In this document: positions 1-10,545 of the stretch, piece by piece | Position numbering within the stretch: position 1 is the first letter of the stretch | How the letters are laid out: the number at the start of each line of letters is the position of its first letter | Assembly (NCBI GenBank): GCA_022495005.1 | Contig: JAGYXB010001753.1 | Span: 496,001 to 560,000, forward strand | Length of the DNA: 64,000 bases | Reading direction: 5' to 3' | Origin: Rhyacophila brunnea | Taxonomy: Eukaryota > Arthropoda > Insecta > Trichoptera > Rhyacophilidae | The notes under the pieces: generated by a model | Databases searched by the model: none | What the model was told of the DNA's origin: nothing | Seen by the model: only the letters and a program-made list of their open reading frames with translations | Program-made: the position numbers and the translations under genes

Positions 1-834
1 TTTGCATATACCATCCTATTATTAACGTATTGATCAAACAGTTTTGGCAAAAATGGTGAATATGAGATATATATCTCCGAGAGGAGAATTCTCTGAATAA
101 TTTTTGGGGCCGTTTGACTGTTAAAAACTAAGTGTACTACCTGAGTGGACAGCGTTTGGTAGGGCGTGAGTGCAACTCAAACGTATAACGAAAAAAAGAC
201 ATTGTTTAGGAACATTTCACACACGGTTATAAGTTTGAGTTGTCCACTCAGGCCGTACACGTAAGATGACTGGACTACACCATGGGTGATTTAAGAACAT
301 TCGATGAAAGCAACTGAAATGGTTGGAGTTTTTGGTTTTTTCGAAAACGTTTTTGGAAAACACCAACACACCCGCCAGGGGGTGTAGCTCCGTAAATAAT
401 AGCAATAAGAACTATATAGTGTCAATTACACATTGACGGCCGTTTTTGGATGTAGGTATAATTAAGTTAGCATTTTTTACCTTTTGGTGAAACTGTATAA
501 TATCAAACACTGTCTGGGCCAAATTATGAGTGGTTAAAAAACAATCTCGAAAGCAAACGTTGAAATAGTAAAGTTGGCAATAAAATTAGTGGAATATATT
601 GTAGCAAAGTACTACTATTATAAAATCAGAGATTTAAAACTTTTGGGTAAGCGTCCATGAGGCAAGACATACCTAACATATATTATTTCGTTTCTACGTT
701 ACTTCAAATGATCATTCGTTTTGTAGAAAGCTTATACACAGACATTGCTATTTGTTTTGTAATACGTATGGATATAATATTATTATAAGGTAACAATTAT
801 CATGAAAAGTTCAATACTTACATATTATATATAT
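1..834. other. AT-rich DNA with one imperfect foldback
   Basis: No gene is seen. An imperfect inverted repeat occupies about 128-267. The word CCTGAGTGGACA near 140 pairs with TGTCCACTCAGG near 240, and AACTCAAACGTATAACG near 175 pairs with a nearly complementary stretch starting near 222. An insert of about 20 bases bulges one arm. It could be a decayed small MITE. The rest is unassigned. Confidence 0.45.
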
Positions 835-868
835 ATATATATATATATCATCATCATCATCCTGAATC
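828..868. repeat. (TA)n microsatellite next to (TCA)n
   Basis: A run of TA dinucleotides is followed directly by four TCA units. Read on the minus strand, the ATGATGATG run is the 3' tail of the adjoining RTE fragment. Other RTE fragments here (near 8865 and 32735) end in the same short tandem repeat. Confidence 0.8.
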
Positions 869-1136
869 TATCTACTGCTGGATGAAAGCCTCTCCAAACT
901 GCTTCCACTTCTCTCGGTCCTGTGCATTGCGTTTCCACGTACTTCTGCAGAACTTTATCATTTCATCGATATAGCGGCCTCTAGGTCTACCTTGCGGACG
1001 TTTTGTACTTCTTGGATACCATTGGATGACTAGATTTGTCCAACGATTGTCTTTTTTTCAATCTATATGTCCAGCCCATCTCCATTTAAGGCTTTTAATA
1101 AACTCTATTACATCGCAGACCCTAGAACGCTAAACA
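868..1136 (-). pseudogene. RTE-like non-LTR retrotransposon, 3' fragment (sense part)
   Basis: On the minus strand this decays from the C-terminal part of an RTE-type endonuclease-reverse transcriptase. Recognisable pieces are a DVIEF..LKW segment, KDNRWTNLVIQWYPR, and a GRPRGR.IDEMIKFC segment, followed by an (ATG)n tail at the left edge. The contiguous copy near 8.9-9.3 kb has the same order, so this is the downstream piece. It directly abuts an upstream piece of the same frame lying in the opposite orientation (1140-1455). No intact ORF remains. Clade assignment rests on motif resemblance only. Confidence 0.75.
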
Positions 1137-1139
1137 GTA

Positions 1140-1455
1140 AACCCCGCTAAACCCTATCTATCTAGGACAACAAGTGTCTATAGATGGATGTATATTTGAT
1201 GAAATTGTTCGCAGAGTAAAGCTAGGCTGGAGTGCTTTGGCCGCCTGAATAATGTCTTCAAAAGTGAACTTCCACTGTGCCTAAAGCGCAAAGTGTTCAA
1301 CCAGTGTGTGCTTCCCGTGATCACATATGCGTGTGAAACATGGACCCTAAGTAAAAGAGAGATCCAGAAACTTCAGAGTAGCACAAGGTGGTATGGAGAG
1401 GTGCATGCTGGGCATAACGTGAAAAGACAAAAAGAGAAATGAGTGGATAATAAAT
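1140..1455 (+). pseudogene. RTE-like fragment, inverted upstream part
   Basis: The plus strand encodes the region just upstream of the piece at 868-1136. Motifs include VRRVKLGWSAFGRLNNVF, KRKVFNQCVLPVITYACETW and TLSKREIQKLQ, then a frameshift and RNEW-like codons at the right edge. The contiguous paralogue near 9.2-9.45 kb shows that the two pieces should be collinear, with only a few codons missing at the junction. The arrangement (inverted 5' piece, then correctly oriented 3' piece) is the expected product of twin priming. Confidence 0.72.
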
Positions 1456-1879
1456 TATATAATCATTATTACCAGACAGGCCCTGCTTCTATGGGGTAGT
1501 CTTGAAATATATAATTACGTCAAAGTACGTTATTACGTATATTACAATACAACATGAAGAAACATGCATTGAGGTAAACACGAACGAGTCGTTTGAGGTA
1601 ATGCAGTTGTTTCTTATACAATATTGTTCTAAAATATCACCATATTATATCAGTGAAACCGTTACTTCAAAAACTACGTTCAGGTCTTCTTAATGACGTT
1701 GGAAAAAACGGACCTGCTTAATGTCTCATTACATTTATCTTAAATCTTAAACCTTCTAATTATGATAAAAAGGTCACGATTTCTCACATTTTTTTTGTAT
1801 TACCTACAGTAAAAAATTCGTCTGCGACACAATTTTATATAATAAGCGTATTCTTTGAAAAAAGAATGCTCACTTGACA
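1456..1879. other. Unassigned AT-rich DNA
   Basis: No gene, RNA or repeat boundary is supported. A short open frame at 1502-1693 has AT-driven composition and no recognisable motif. Confidence 0.4.
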
Positions 1880-1887
1880 CTACAGAC

Positions 1888-2583
1888 TAGGGAATCCAAT
1901 CCCGAGCCAAAATTCTGATCCCGGGATCCCGGGAGTTGTCCCGGGATTAGCATTTTTTTCCATTGTTAATATAAAATTTTTATATTTACAAATAACATTA
2001 AGAAAATTGGTCAAAAATAAATCTAGTATAATTGATACTATTTAAGACATTTGTTTTTAATATTGTTATATAAATAATAATGTGAATTTAATATGAGATT
2101 GCTGTTTCTGATAGTAAAGACATAATGAATGGATTAGAGAGATCTAAAATAATAAAGCAAATAATCATGGCGTACTTATGGCCTTTCCGCTTCATAAATC
2201 TAATTAGTCAGCCAAATATGAAACTGCCGTAAAACGTATGATATCATGGCGGAATTACTTTGTTAAAAGTGCGAAGCATTGTTTTTTTCCAATCTTTCTC
2301 ATTTTTAATAATTCATGTGAAAAAATAAAATGAATCGGCGACCTACACAAGGGTATAAATCAAACTTCATTCAAACTCAGTTTATTTATAATGTAGTTAT
2401 TCTTTATTAAAAGTATTTTTTTTGTTATATTTTCGTTTTTATTTTATTTTCCATAAAAATTGATAAAACAAATCAGTCCCGAAATCCCGGGATTATGTTT
2501 ATCAATCCCGGGATTCATAGGTATCGAAAATAGCTCGGGATCCCGGGATACCGGGATTCGGGATCACGGGATTGGAATACCTA
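1888..2583. mobile_element. Non-autonomous hAT element, 696 bp
   Basis: The ends are inverted: TAGGGAATCCAATCCCG at the left and, reversed, TAGGTATTCCAATCCCG at the right. A perfect 8-bp direct repeat, CTACAGAC, flanks it (1880-1887 and 2584-2591). Eight-bp duplications are the hAT hallmark. Both subterminal zones contain several copies of the word TCCCGGGAT, which could be transposase-binding repeats. The interior is AT-rich and shows no transposase frame, so the element would need a transposase in trans. Confidence 0.88.
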
Positions 2584-2640
2584 CTACAGACCTACTTTAA
2601 GCTTTTAAGCTACAAGGCGGCCAAAAAAAACAATTTATAA

Positions 2641-2966
2641 AATAAAACTTAATTTATTTACTTTAATTGTGTTAACTGACAATTCATGTTGGAAATGAAT
2701 GTTAATAATAATTGTATTAAAACAATTTTACCGAAAAAACATTTTTTTTTAAATATAAATAGATTATCTACAACGCTTAAGGAATGTATAGGCTAATGCT
2801 TATAAAATACCATAAAATCTCCATTTTGACCTTTGTTGGGCATGTGGGTCCTTAAACACGTTTTATTTAAGGGGGGGACATGCTCAGCTCAGCTCAGCTT
2901 TCGGTAAAATTGTTTTATTACAATTATTGATATAATGCATTTCCAACATGAATTGACAGTTGTACA
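2641..2966. repeat. Inverted repeat around a foldback terminus
   Basis: About 2681-2740 and 2899-2960 are inverted copies of each other (for example TTTCGGTAAAATTGTTTTA on the right). The centre holds a piece matching the outer end of the long foldback family (2755-2850), followed by GGGGGGACATGCTCAGC near 2873, which is the opposite terminus of the same family. This suggests two foldback copies met end to end and were then rearranged. Confidence 0.6.
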
Positions 2967-3590
2967 TAATCTATTTACATAATTTTAAAGCCTTATTATC
3001 CTTTATATTTATTTTAAACATTTGATGACTGCATAAAGTATTTTTATTACATAAAATAGTATTCTTTTAAACATCTCGTCCTAATATTTTAGAATATAGT
3101 CATATTTCAGTACGTCCATGTGAAGTGGTTTAGGATTTTTTTATATTTATTAATTAAAAGCATTTATAAAACCATTAGTAAAATTTATGTCGACAATATT
3201 ATAGTGAAATATTTACAATAGAAAATTATATTGATAATCTCTGTGATCCCAAATTTGACAAGAATTAAGCATTTTTTTATTTAAAAAATGAGCAAGATTT
3301 ACATATTTAAAGATACTTTTAAAGATACTGATTATAAGCTATGTTTTTGATCATTCAAATGTGATTAACATTCTACGAATAATGTTTGCTTTATAATAAT
3401 TATTGACTTAAGAATAAGGTAGTATTTTTTTGAAATACGCCATTTCTATTGGCATTTCCCTGAAGCTAAGCTACAACATAGCCGTAGCCATAAATTGACA
3501 AATGATAAATGAAGTAGAGAGTATGATCATGGTAACGCGCGTGTTTGAAAATGTACCTTTTAAAAAAAATCGGTTAGGTTTACCTCATCA
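2951..3590 (+). repeat. Long foldback element copy A, single arm
   Basis: This arm aligns over most of its length with the left arm of the palindrome at 30981-32332. Shared words include TTTGATGACTGCATAAAGTA, AATCTCTGTGATCCCAAATT and TAACGCGCGTGTTTGAA near its inner end. The second arm is missing. It ends near the sequence that forms the central spacer in the other copies (AAAATCGGTTAGG). Confidence 0.8.
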
Positions 3591-4549
3591 CAAACAATCT
3601 TAAACTTTCATACCTACTTTGAAAGCTCAGCGTATATGTGTCCTTTGTATTTCATATAATAATATTTAACTAGGTACATTGCTTCTTCTAATAAACGATT
3701 TAATGGAGAAATATAATAAAAAACGATATGCCTATGGGATGTGATGAGTCAATATTGTTTTACTAAGTAAATAAATTTGGTATTTCTTTTACGAAATCCA
3801 ATCATATAAAAATTGGGCTTAATCGAATAAACAAACAAAAAATACTCACTTATTGGATTTTTCTTTATAAACTTTTATTAAATCCGATTTTTCTAATCAT
3901 TTTCTGTAGAAATCTAAACGTAAAGCTTTTAATACATGACGTATTTGTTTAATGTGTTCGACTAACGAGACAAGTTAACAGGACTGTTTTGATCCCCCAT
4001 ATCAATAGATATGATATAAAAATAATTTAAATCAAGAAGGTTTACATATGTTTTTATATATACATTAATTTATAGTTGTTGAACATAACCAATTGCCCTT
4101 TTCAAAGTGGACTGTAATTTTGAGTCAGAATGATTGTGATAGTTGATGTGGATGCTGGGGAGCGGTCACACTTAGGATGCCAGACACTCACCTTTTTATG
4201 ATGTTCTGCTGCCTGGCTACAGCTGGTCTCTGAGGCATGCCCTCACATCCTAGTTGGCACTCGTACGGTACACTTTTGATGAATGATATGATAAATGAGA
4301 AGACATCCTGTACCGCTAACACGGACACAGGTTGTTTGATTGACGGAGTTTGCACGGAGACTCGCATAGAGTTATGGTTTCTACGACGATTGCACTGTAC
4401 ACGGCCTAGTGATCTATCTGCACTTAACTTTTACAATCAGTCTGTACGCTTGGAATAACTCGTTAAACGACGCTCTAGCTTTAACAAGCCTAGGCGCGCC
4501 CGCTGTCTTGAGATAACTGCATGTTATTCAATCACGGTCGCGGTCCACC
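3591..4549. other. No gene seen; GC-richer patch at 4140-4560
   Basis: The left half is plain AT-rich DNA. The patch at 4140-4560 is less AT-rich and contains a 73-codon open frame at 4237-4458 with no recognisable motif. I cannot say whether it is unique host DNA or an old repeat. Confidence 0.35.
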
Positions 4550-4590
4550 ACCAGTTACGAGTCATCACGGTATGATGACTCGTAACTGGT
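4550..4590. repeat. Perfect 18-bp hairpin
   Basis: ACCAGTTACGAGTCATCA (4550-4567) and its exact reverse complement (4573-4590) are separated by the 5-base loop CGGTA. No T-run follows, so it is not a terminator. It is too short for a typical miRNA precursor. Confidence 0.9.
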
Positions 4591-4877
4591 AACCTGGACT
4601 TGCGACAATAACTAAGGATTTGAAGTAGGAGAGATGAAAACAACCATAATTAGCCCAACCATTAACGAATACCCAGAATGTATATTGTATATGTAACAGT
4701 GTACGTTTTCACTAAAATTTTGAAAAATTTTGGCACCGTTTAGTGATTAAGGCAATTGATAGTTTGAAATAAAATAGAAAAGTCGACTACCAAAATTAAT
4801 ACAATTTTATGAAACGTTTCGTACCAATTAATTTCATCGTAATCAGATAGGATACACATGGCTCAATTGGTAAAATA
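4591..4877. other. Unassigned AT-rich DNA
   Basis: Nothing supportable is seen here. Confidence 0.4.
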
Positions 4878-5062
4878 CATTGGCGTGAATCCAGTGGATG
4901 CATGTTTGAGTCTTTCTTCTTCTTTTAGCACTATCACGCCCCAAGCACTAGGACATGGGACAATCACAATTTCGCGCCACTTCCCTCGGTCAATCGCCAA
5001 CTTTCGCATCTGACGATGGAATCCTTGAGGCTGTACCACAAGGGTATGAAGTGTCGCATTCT
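4878..5062 (-). pseudogene. LINE-like C-terminal remnant, copy 1 of a four-copy family
   Basis: The minus strand reads a short frame containing LAIDRGKWREIVIVPCPSA, which resembles the last residues of APE-type non-LTR polyproteins (a charged R-x-x-W-R segment, then a short hydrophobic stretch and a Cys-Pro). Related sequence lies at 23845-24045, 36823-36895 and 46255-46320, all in the same orientation. The family is recognised from this internal comparison. Its assignment to a LINE is tentative. Confidence 0.45.
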
Positions 5063-5065
5063 CCA

Positions 5066-7383
5066 CGCACAGCCACGTGAAACCTCTCTATCGATATCTC
5101 CGGAGAATCTTAGGGGTAAATTGTTGGTATGAACACGTTACAAACACTTGTTCGTCAGCGGACACGATCCTCGGTGATTAAGGTAATCACAAAGAAACGC
5201 TTGTACTACTAGACGTTGTATTTTTTTTTCAAAAGATTTTTTCTTGTAGTTGTAAATTACATCTGAGGTGTTTTAAAATTATGTATGCAATAAATTATAA
5301 AGAATCGACTTTAACGACATAAATAAAACGATTTTAATCGCACATCCCTAATCTAACTAAACTTTTAGTTTTAGAATTCGATATACTTACAATAGAAATG
5401 ATTGTTTACTGGTGAGACTGATTTACAGTCTTTCTTTATATCTATTAATACATTTTATTACTAACTAAATGTTATTGATTGATTTGGGCGCGCTACTGTA
5501 AGCAGGGTTGAGAATTCTAAGATAAACCAACCCTTGTTAGGTTGATTTATAAATATGCATGAAAGGGTTTCTTCTATCCCCCAGGGAGCATTGTAATGAT
5601 CATTTAGGTATGAATGAAATATTCCAATTGAGCGATCATAATGGTTTCTTTACAATTTATCTCCCCCGGCTTTTGGATAAATCGACTTATTTTCTGTCGA
5701 TTCCGCAAAATCCTGTGTGCATCTTTGATATCGACGACGTAGCATGAATATTATCAGACATCTTGTGATTTTAAACGTGTTTTTTTATGATGTAAATCTT
5801 CGCTGTTATTGTACAATCAAAATCTGTTAAGACAATTATATTTAATACACTCTTATTAAATATAAATATAATATAGTCTTATTAATAAATCATGACGTTA
5901 GTATTCATTTTCTTGAAATACATAAATATATGGTATTTACCATTGCCGACTTGAGTAGAAAGCCGATACATTCTCAAGACTGGTCCTACTTTTTCTGCCC
6001 ATCCCGCTGCTGTCTGACTGGCGTATGCATATAACAGCAAACTGCATTCAAGCTATTTAATGCAAATTTGCATGCATAAACCTAAGTAGAGTCCGTTGAA
6101 TAATGACGTCACGTCGCTGACGTAATACGCGTCATGCCGTGACTAATGTTACCAACTTTTAAATTTTGATTCCCCGATAATTAATTTAAAATTTTGAAAT
6201 TGTGAATAGGTGTAAAAATGTGCAAACAGTACCATATAAATTTAATAATTATCATGTAAGTACTTTAAATAATTTAATTGTTATAATATCATATTTATTT
6301 TATACTTATTAATGCACAAAAGGATAAAGTATACCCAGTAAAAATTTTCATAATATGGCAATACAGCTTCGCGGGCTCATTGACAATATTGATATTTCCA
6401 TCGATCCTCGATATCTGTATACATTTTTACCATCATGAATCCATATATAGCCCAACGACGATGGGCAGTTAACTTCAATCAAGACGAACTAAACCTACTA
6501 AATGCTTGTTGTGATGAACTCATTTTAGACGTATATTAAAGTGACACTGGCAGATCGCGCAGATCGCCGCCATTTTAAGTTTGGTGCGCATTTCTGTACG
6601 CATCTTCGTGACGTATGCATTTTTTATAGTTTTCTTATTCGGCCGATAAACCACTAACTGCGTTCAGTGCGGTTCGAGACTGTATGAATACGGCTGTATG
6701 AATGGATAACCTGTCATTGTTCTATAGAGTCGTCATATTGACGCATCTGTCGTGTTCACACAGGGATGACACGCGCAAGACTACGAGGACCGGTTTAGTG
6801 CGGTGTCTTGTAAAATGTAGAAATTTAATCAATATTGATTCAGTAGTTTTTAGTTTTAACAAAAAAGACAGACAAGTAAATACGTTACCCAAACAATTCT
6901 GTGTAGCATATTTCGGGTTTTATTGACTTAATTTTGCAAGACTGATGTGGGTACGTTAAATTACGTACATGTCAGTGAAATCTGAAAAAATATATTTTAT
7001 AATATTGTTAATAACAATAATAAAAAAGACAATAGTATTGAATAGTATTTTTTTCCGTAAATAAACAGTTTTTTTTAGTTTCTGTAAGGTCACCAAAATT
7101 TACCATACAGCGTTGTTCGGGTAACGTCCTCAATAATATTTAAAAAAAAAAAAAAAAACTAAATTTTTGCTTAAGTATCATTTAAATAATAAAGATATCC
7201 AAATTATATTTATATATAATTAAATTTTATTATTAGTACATATCGCGTAAGATCATAATGTGGACCCTGGCCACCTCCAACTCTGCTTTTAACTCTGGAA
7301 TGTCAATTGGATACACTGGAAGTCTGAAAGACCTTTCCTACTCCGTTTAGCTGTCAGAACCGTATATATTTTATTAAACCCTA
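5066..7383. other. No gene seen; TGACGT-rich patch near 6100
   Basis: Mostly AT-rich single-copy-looking DNA. At 6103-6150 several TGACG words crowd together, including the palindrome TGACGTCA (the consensus CRE site). At 6540-6640 there is a GC-richer patch. No promoter, exon or ORF can be tied to either. An A-run lies near 7141-7157. Confidence 0.35.
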
Positions 7384-7598
7384 TCCGATTCTAATAATAT
7401 CATATGAGCGACCACAGTGTGGAACAGATTTTTGTTTTTACGAGAAATCGATTTTAGCCATCTGTTTATCCTATTAGGTCCATACTCTGACTCCAATCTC
7501 ACATTGAAAATCAATATATGTATTTTTCACCCAGGGTTCAAACCTGGGACCCAAGATATTATAAGACTACGCGTAAGGCGTTCAGGCATCGTGGGCAT
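7384..7598 (-). repeat. tRNA-headed SINE, copy 1
   Basis: Antisense copy of the SINE family found eight times here. The right part, reversed, is a tRNA-like head with a B box reading GGTTTGAACC, preceded by a GTCCCAG stretch. The body contains the family words CCTATTAGGTCCATACT and TTTACGAGAAAT on the plus strand. The left edge is the family 3' end, a degenerate form of CCGATCCTAATAAGATCATA. Pol III promoter boxes are degenerate. Confidence 0.8.
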
Positions 7599-7599
7599 A

Positions 7600-8300
7600 A
7601 TTTATATAGTATATTATTATTACTATATAAAAATAGAAGTTAAAGACTTTGAAATTCAATCATTTTTCATGTAAAATTTCTATAGATACTTAAAATTGTT
7701 AAGATTTCATTGCTGTTAAGTACTCAAATTTAATTATGTACAGAAAATTTATTTAATATAAAAATCTTTTATAAATAGGCCTCAGCCAATTCTCTAAATA
7801 ATATTCCTCCTCAATTTGATATTAAACTCCCAAAAGATCTCCCTCGAAATGAACATTATTGCATTTGCGATTCAAAGGAAGAGAATCTGAACGAAACGGC
7901 AATATTCGTCACGAAATAAAATCACAATCGGAATAAGCACTTACACACCCGACACCATGTTCGAATATGTTACGAAATTCCTGCGAGATATCGCGAACAT
8001 ACCTTTTATTTGGTTAATCCCGAATCCAATTGAAAATGTAATAAACTTCTGGGAATCTCATATAATAATATTAACGTACACTAGTGAAATGCCTACGTAG
8101 AATGGAGTGCTTTGTGTACTTAATAATTTCAACGAAATTCGTAAATCCTACATAATATATTATAATATTATTCATTTAGAAATAAAACTGTTTAAAATTA
8201 TTATATTTAGGCATTTATGTATTGTTATAAACAGTAATTATAAATTCTATACTCCAGAACAGTTTCTATAGTACACTGAACTAAAAAAAACGTTTAAAAA
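7600..8300. other. No gene seen; GC-richer island at 7800-8040
   Basis: The island at 7800-8040 is less AT-rich than its surroundings and matches no other part of the window. It could be conserved non-coding host DNA, but nothing visible proves this. Confidence 0.3.
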
Positions 8301-8301
8301 A

Positions 8302-8490
8302 GGTATAGAAATAATTACAAGACAAAAAAAACTTTTTATAAACAACGTTTTTAAATTTTCTGTTGAATTATTATGCTCAATATCCTCAAACTTGTACTTG
8401 ATGTGAAGTAAATAAAAAATTAACAAACAAATATAGAATACTGATATGTCATTTTGATTTCCATAGTAACACACGTGTATATTTATGTAC
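8302..8490 (+). repeat. Dispersed repeat R1, copy 1, left half (interrupted)
   Basis: This aligns with 40203-40400 and, inverted, with 61600-61780. Shared words include ATAATTACAAGA, TGTCATTTTGA and TTTCCATAGTAAC. The family continues at 10261-10545 after the inserted TIR element. The two uninterrupted copies show the empty arrangement. Confidence 0.8.
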
Positions 8491-10260
8491 CTCAGAGGCA
8501 GACGGATGCAAGTGCCAAATACCCAATTGTTCAGGAGAGCCAAAAAACAATTTTTATTTTAAACAAATACTTACTCATAACTTTTAAGAAAATAGAATGA
8601 TCATTATTTTTTTTATTCTAATTCCATTAAAGTACTTCTGGAATATGTAAGAAAGGAATAAATATAATACAATTTTATATCTAAAAAAATAAAATAAAAA
8701 ACGTAGTGTGGATTTGCATCCTTCTGCCTCTAAAGATATTTTGTTAATGTGGATTTGTATCTTATTTACCTAGCCAAAATAAAACAATTTATAATTTAAA
8801 AAAATTTATAGGTATAAATATAACAAAGCGAAACACATTTTTTTTTTTAATTTTATTATGCCATCATCATCATCACCAGCCTGAATCTATTAACTGCTGG
8901 ATGAAAGCCTCGCTAATCTCCAAGCTGATTCCACTTCTCTCATTCCTGTGCGTTGCGTTGCCAAGTTTTTCCGCAGAACTTTATCATTTCATCGATCCAG
9001 CGGCCTCTAGGTCTACCTTGCGGATGTTTTGTACCTCTTGGATACCACTGGATGACTAAATTTGTCCAACGATTGTCCTTTCTTCGAGCTATGTGTTCAG
9101 CCAATTTCCATTTGAGGTTTTTAGCAAACTCTATCACATCATTAATCCTTGTCTGTTCCCTTATCCACTCATTCCTTTTTTTGTTCTTTTGCGTTATGCC
9201 CAGCATGCACCTTTCCATACCACGTTGTGCTACTCTAAGTTTCTGGATCTTTCTTTTACTTAGGGTCAATGTTTCACACGCATGTGATTACGGAAAATAC
9301 ACACTGGTTGAACACTTTAGGCACAGTGGGAGGTCATTTTTGAAGAAATTATTCAGGTGGCCAAAAGCACTCCAGCCTAGCTTTACTCTGCGAACAATTT
9401 CATCAAATATACATTCATATATAGACACTTGTTATGCCAGATAGATGTAGTTTTTCACCTGTTCGAGCTGAATGCCATTGATGAGGATCTCTTTTTGGCC
9501 CGCAAAGCAGTTGAACATGACTTTCTTCTTTGATACATGTATTTTCAAGCCTAATTTGTTGCTTACTCCAGCGAGTTCCTGCATTCTGCTTTGGAGGTCT
9601 TCTGAGTCTTGAAAACTACTATTTATTGTCATCGGCAAAGCGCAGATGACTCACGTATTCTTCATTTATGGGGACCCGTGTCATTCCAGTCAAGTTGCCT
9701 AAATAAGTCTTCAAGTTTAGCTGTAAATAGTTTAGGTGAGATTGTATCACCTTGTCGGACTCCTTTTCTGATAGGAAGTGCGCAATGGTTTATGGAGATG
9801 TTGTTATATATTATTATTATTGAAAATATTTATAAAGCACCCGGGGATTCCTTGATTTCTGAGTGCATCGAGTATTGAAAATTTCTTTATGGAATCGAAC
9901 GCTTTCTCATAATCTATAAAACCAATGGATAGCGGCAGCTTGTATTCCTGTTACCGCTCTGATTTCTCTGATGACTTGGATATGGTCCATAGTGCTGTAT
10001 CCTCCTCTAAAGCTCGTTCTTCTGGTTGGTTCTCGTCTAGTACATATTGCAGACGGTTTGAGAGATTTTTATCTTAGTGGATTATTGGATTTGCATCCTT
10101 ATGCTTCTAAGGTAGGTATGGCATTTGCATCTTTATGCTATGCATATCTTGGACTAAGACTTCCATCTCTCTGCCTGTAATAAATAAAGCCTTTAGCATG
10201 ACGATTCTTAAAAAAAACTCATTTTCCCCAAAAATGGAGTTGCATCCATCTGCCTCTGAG
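8491..10260. mobile_element. TIR element, 1.77 kb, inserted in repeat R1
   Basis: The ends are inverted: CTCAGAGGCAGACGGATGCA at the left and, reversed, CTCAGAGGCAGATGGATGCA at the right. GTAC stands on both outer sides (8487-8490, 10261-10264), either a 4-bp target duplication or part of longer TIRs with a TA duplication. The terminal motif recurs subterminally as GGATTTGCATCCTTCTGCCT near 8710, a weaker copy near 8751, and forms near 10088, 10118 and 10238. Such iterated motifs are typical transposase-binding sites. The interior holds an RTE fragment (8865-10075) and no transposase. The superfamily is not determined. Confidence 0.75.
8865..10075 (-). pseudogene. RTE-like non-LTR retrotransposon, 5'-truncated, decayed
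   Basis: Minus-strand reading frames, broken by several stops and frameshifts, give the reverse transcriptase core and C-terminus in the right order. Motif A is SIGFIDYEKAFDSI (near 9900-9940). A GVRQGDTISPKLF-like motif B lies near 9750-9790 in another frame. Motif C is RFADD near 9635-9650. Then come GWSAFGHLNNFFK, ACET.TLSKRK, RVAQRGMERCMLGI, RRKDNRWTNLVIQWYPR and GRPRGRWIDEMIKFC. The left edge carries the (ATG)n tail. The endonuclease part is absent. The piece of clean frame at 8940-9269 is 109 codons. It sits wholly inside the TIR element at 8491-10260. Confidence 0.85.
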
Positions 10261-10545
10261 GTACAGATATTATTAATTTAGTTGCTAGGACCACCCACTT
10301 AGCAACCAATAATAGTGGTTTGGATTACGGATGTCTTCCGAAATAACTTTTCATACAAAACAGAATTAACTGAAAATGAATTCAATTTTACAGATGGCTA
10401 AAAGTATTAAAAGAATGCATTGGCACCGTGTACTGGTATATTCTAAAACTTTCAAATGTCTAGCTATTCGATCGATTGCAAGATTTATACTGGATAAACA
10501 ACCACCAGACAAACAAGAATACGAGCTAAGAAAAACGTGGTAAAA
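10261..10545 (+). repeat. Dispersed repeat R1, copy 1, right half
   Basis: This continues R1 after the insertion. GTTGCTAGGACC, TTAACTGAAAATGAATTCAA, ATGGCTAAAAGTATTAA and TTTCAAATGTCTAGCTA are shared with the copies at 40 kb and 61 kb. The palindromic core GTTGCTAGG...TTAGCAAC is present. Confidence 0.8.

Noticed and set aside
4237..4458. 73-codon frame in a GC-richer patch
   Set aside because: No motif, splice context or similarity could be recognised.
8953..9444. 163-codon plus-strand frame
   Set aside because: It lies antisense to an RTE fragment whose minus-strand motifs are clear.
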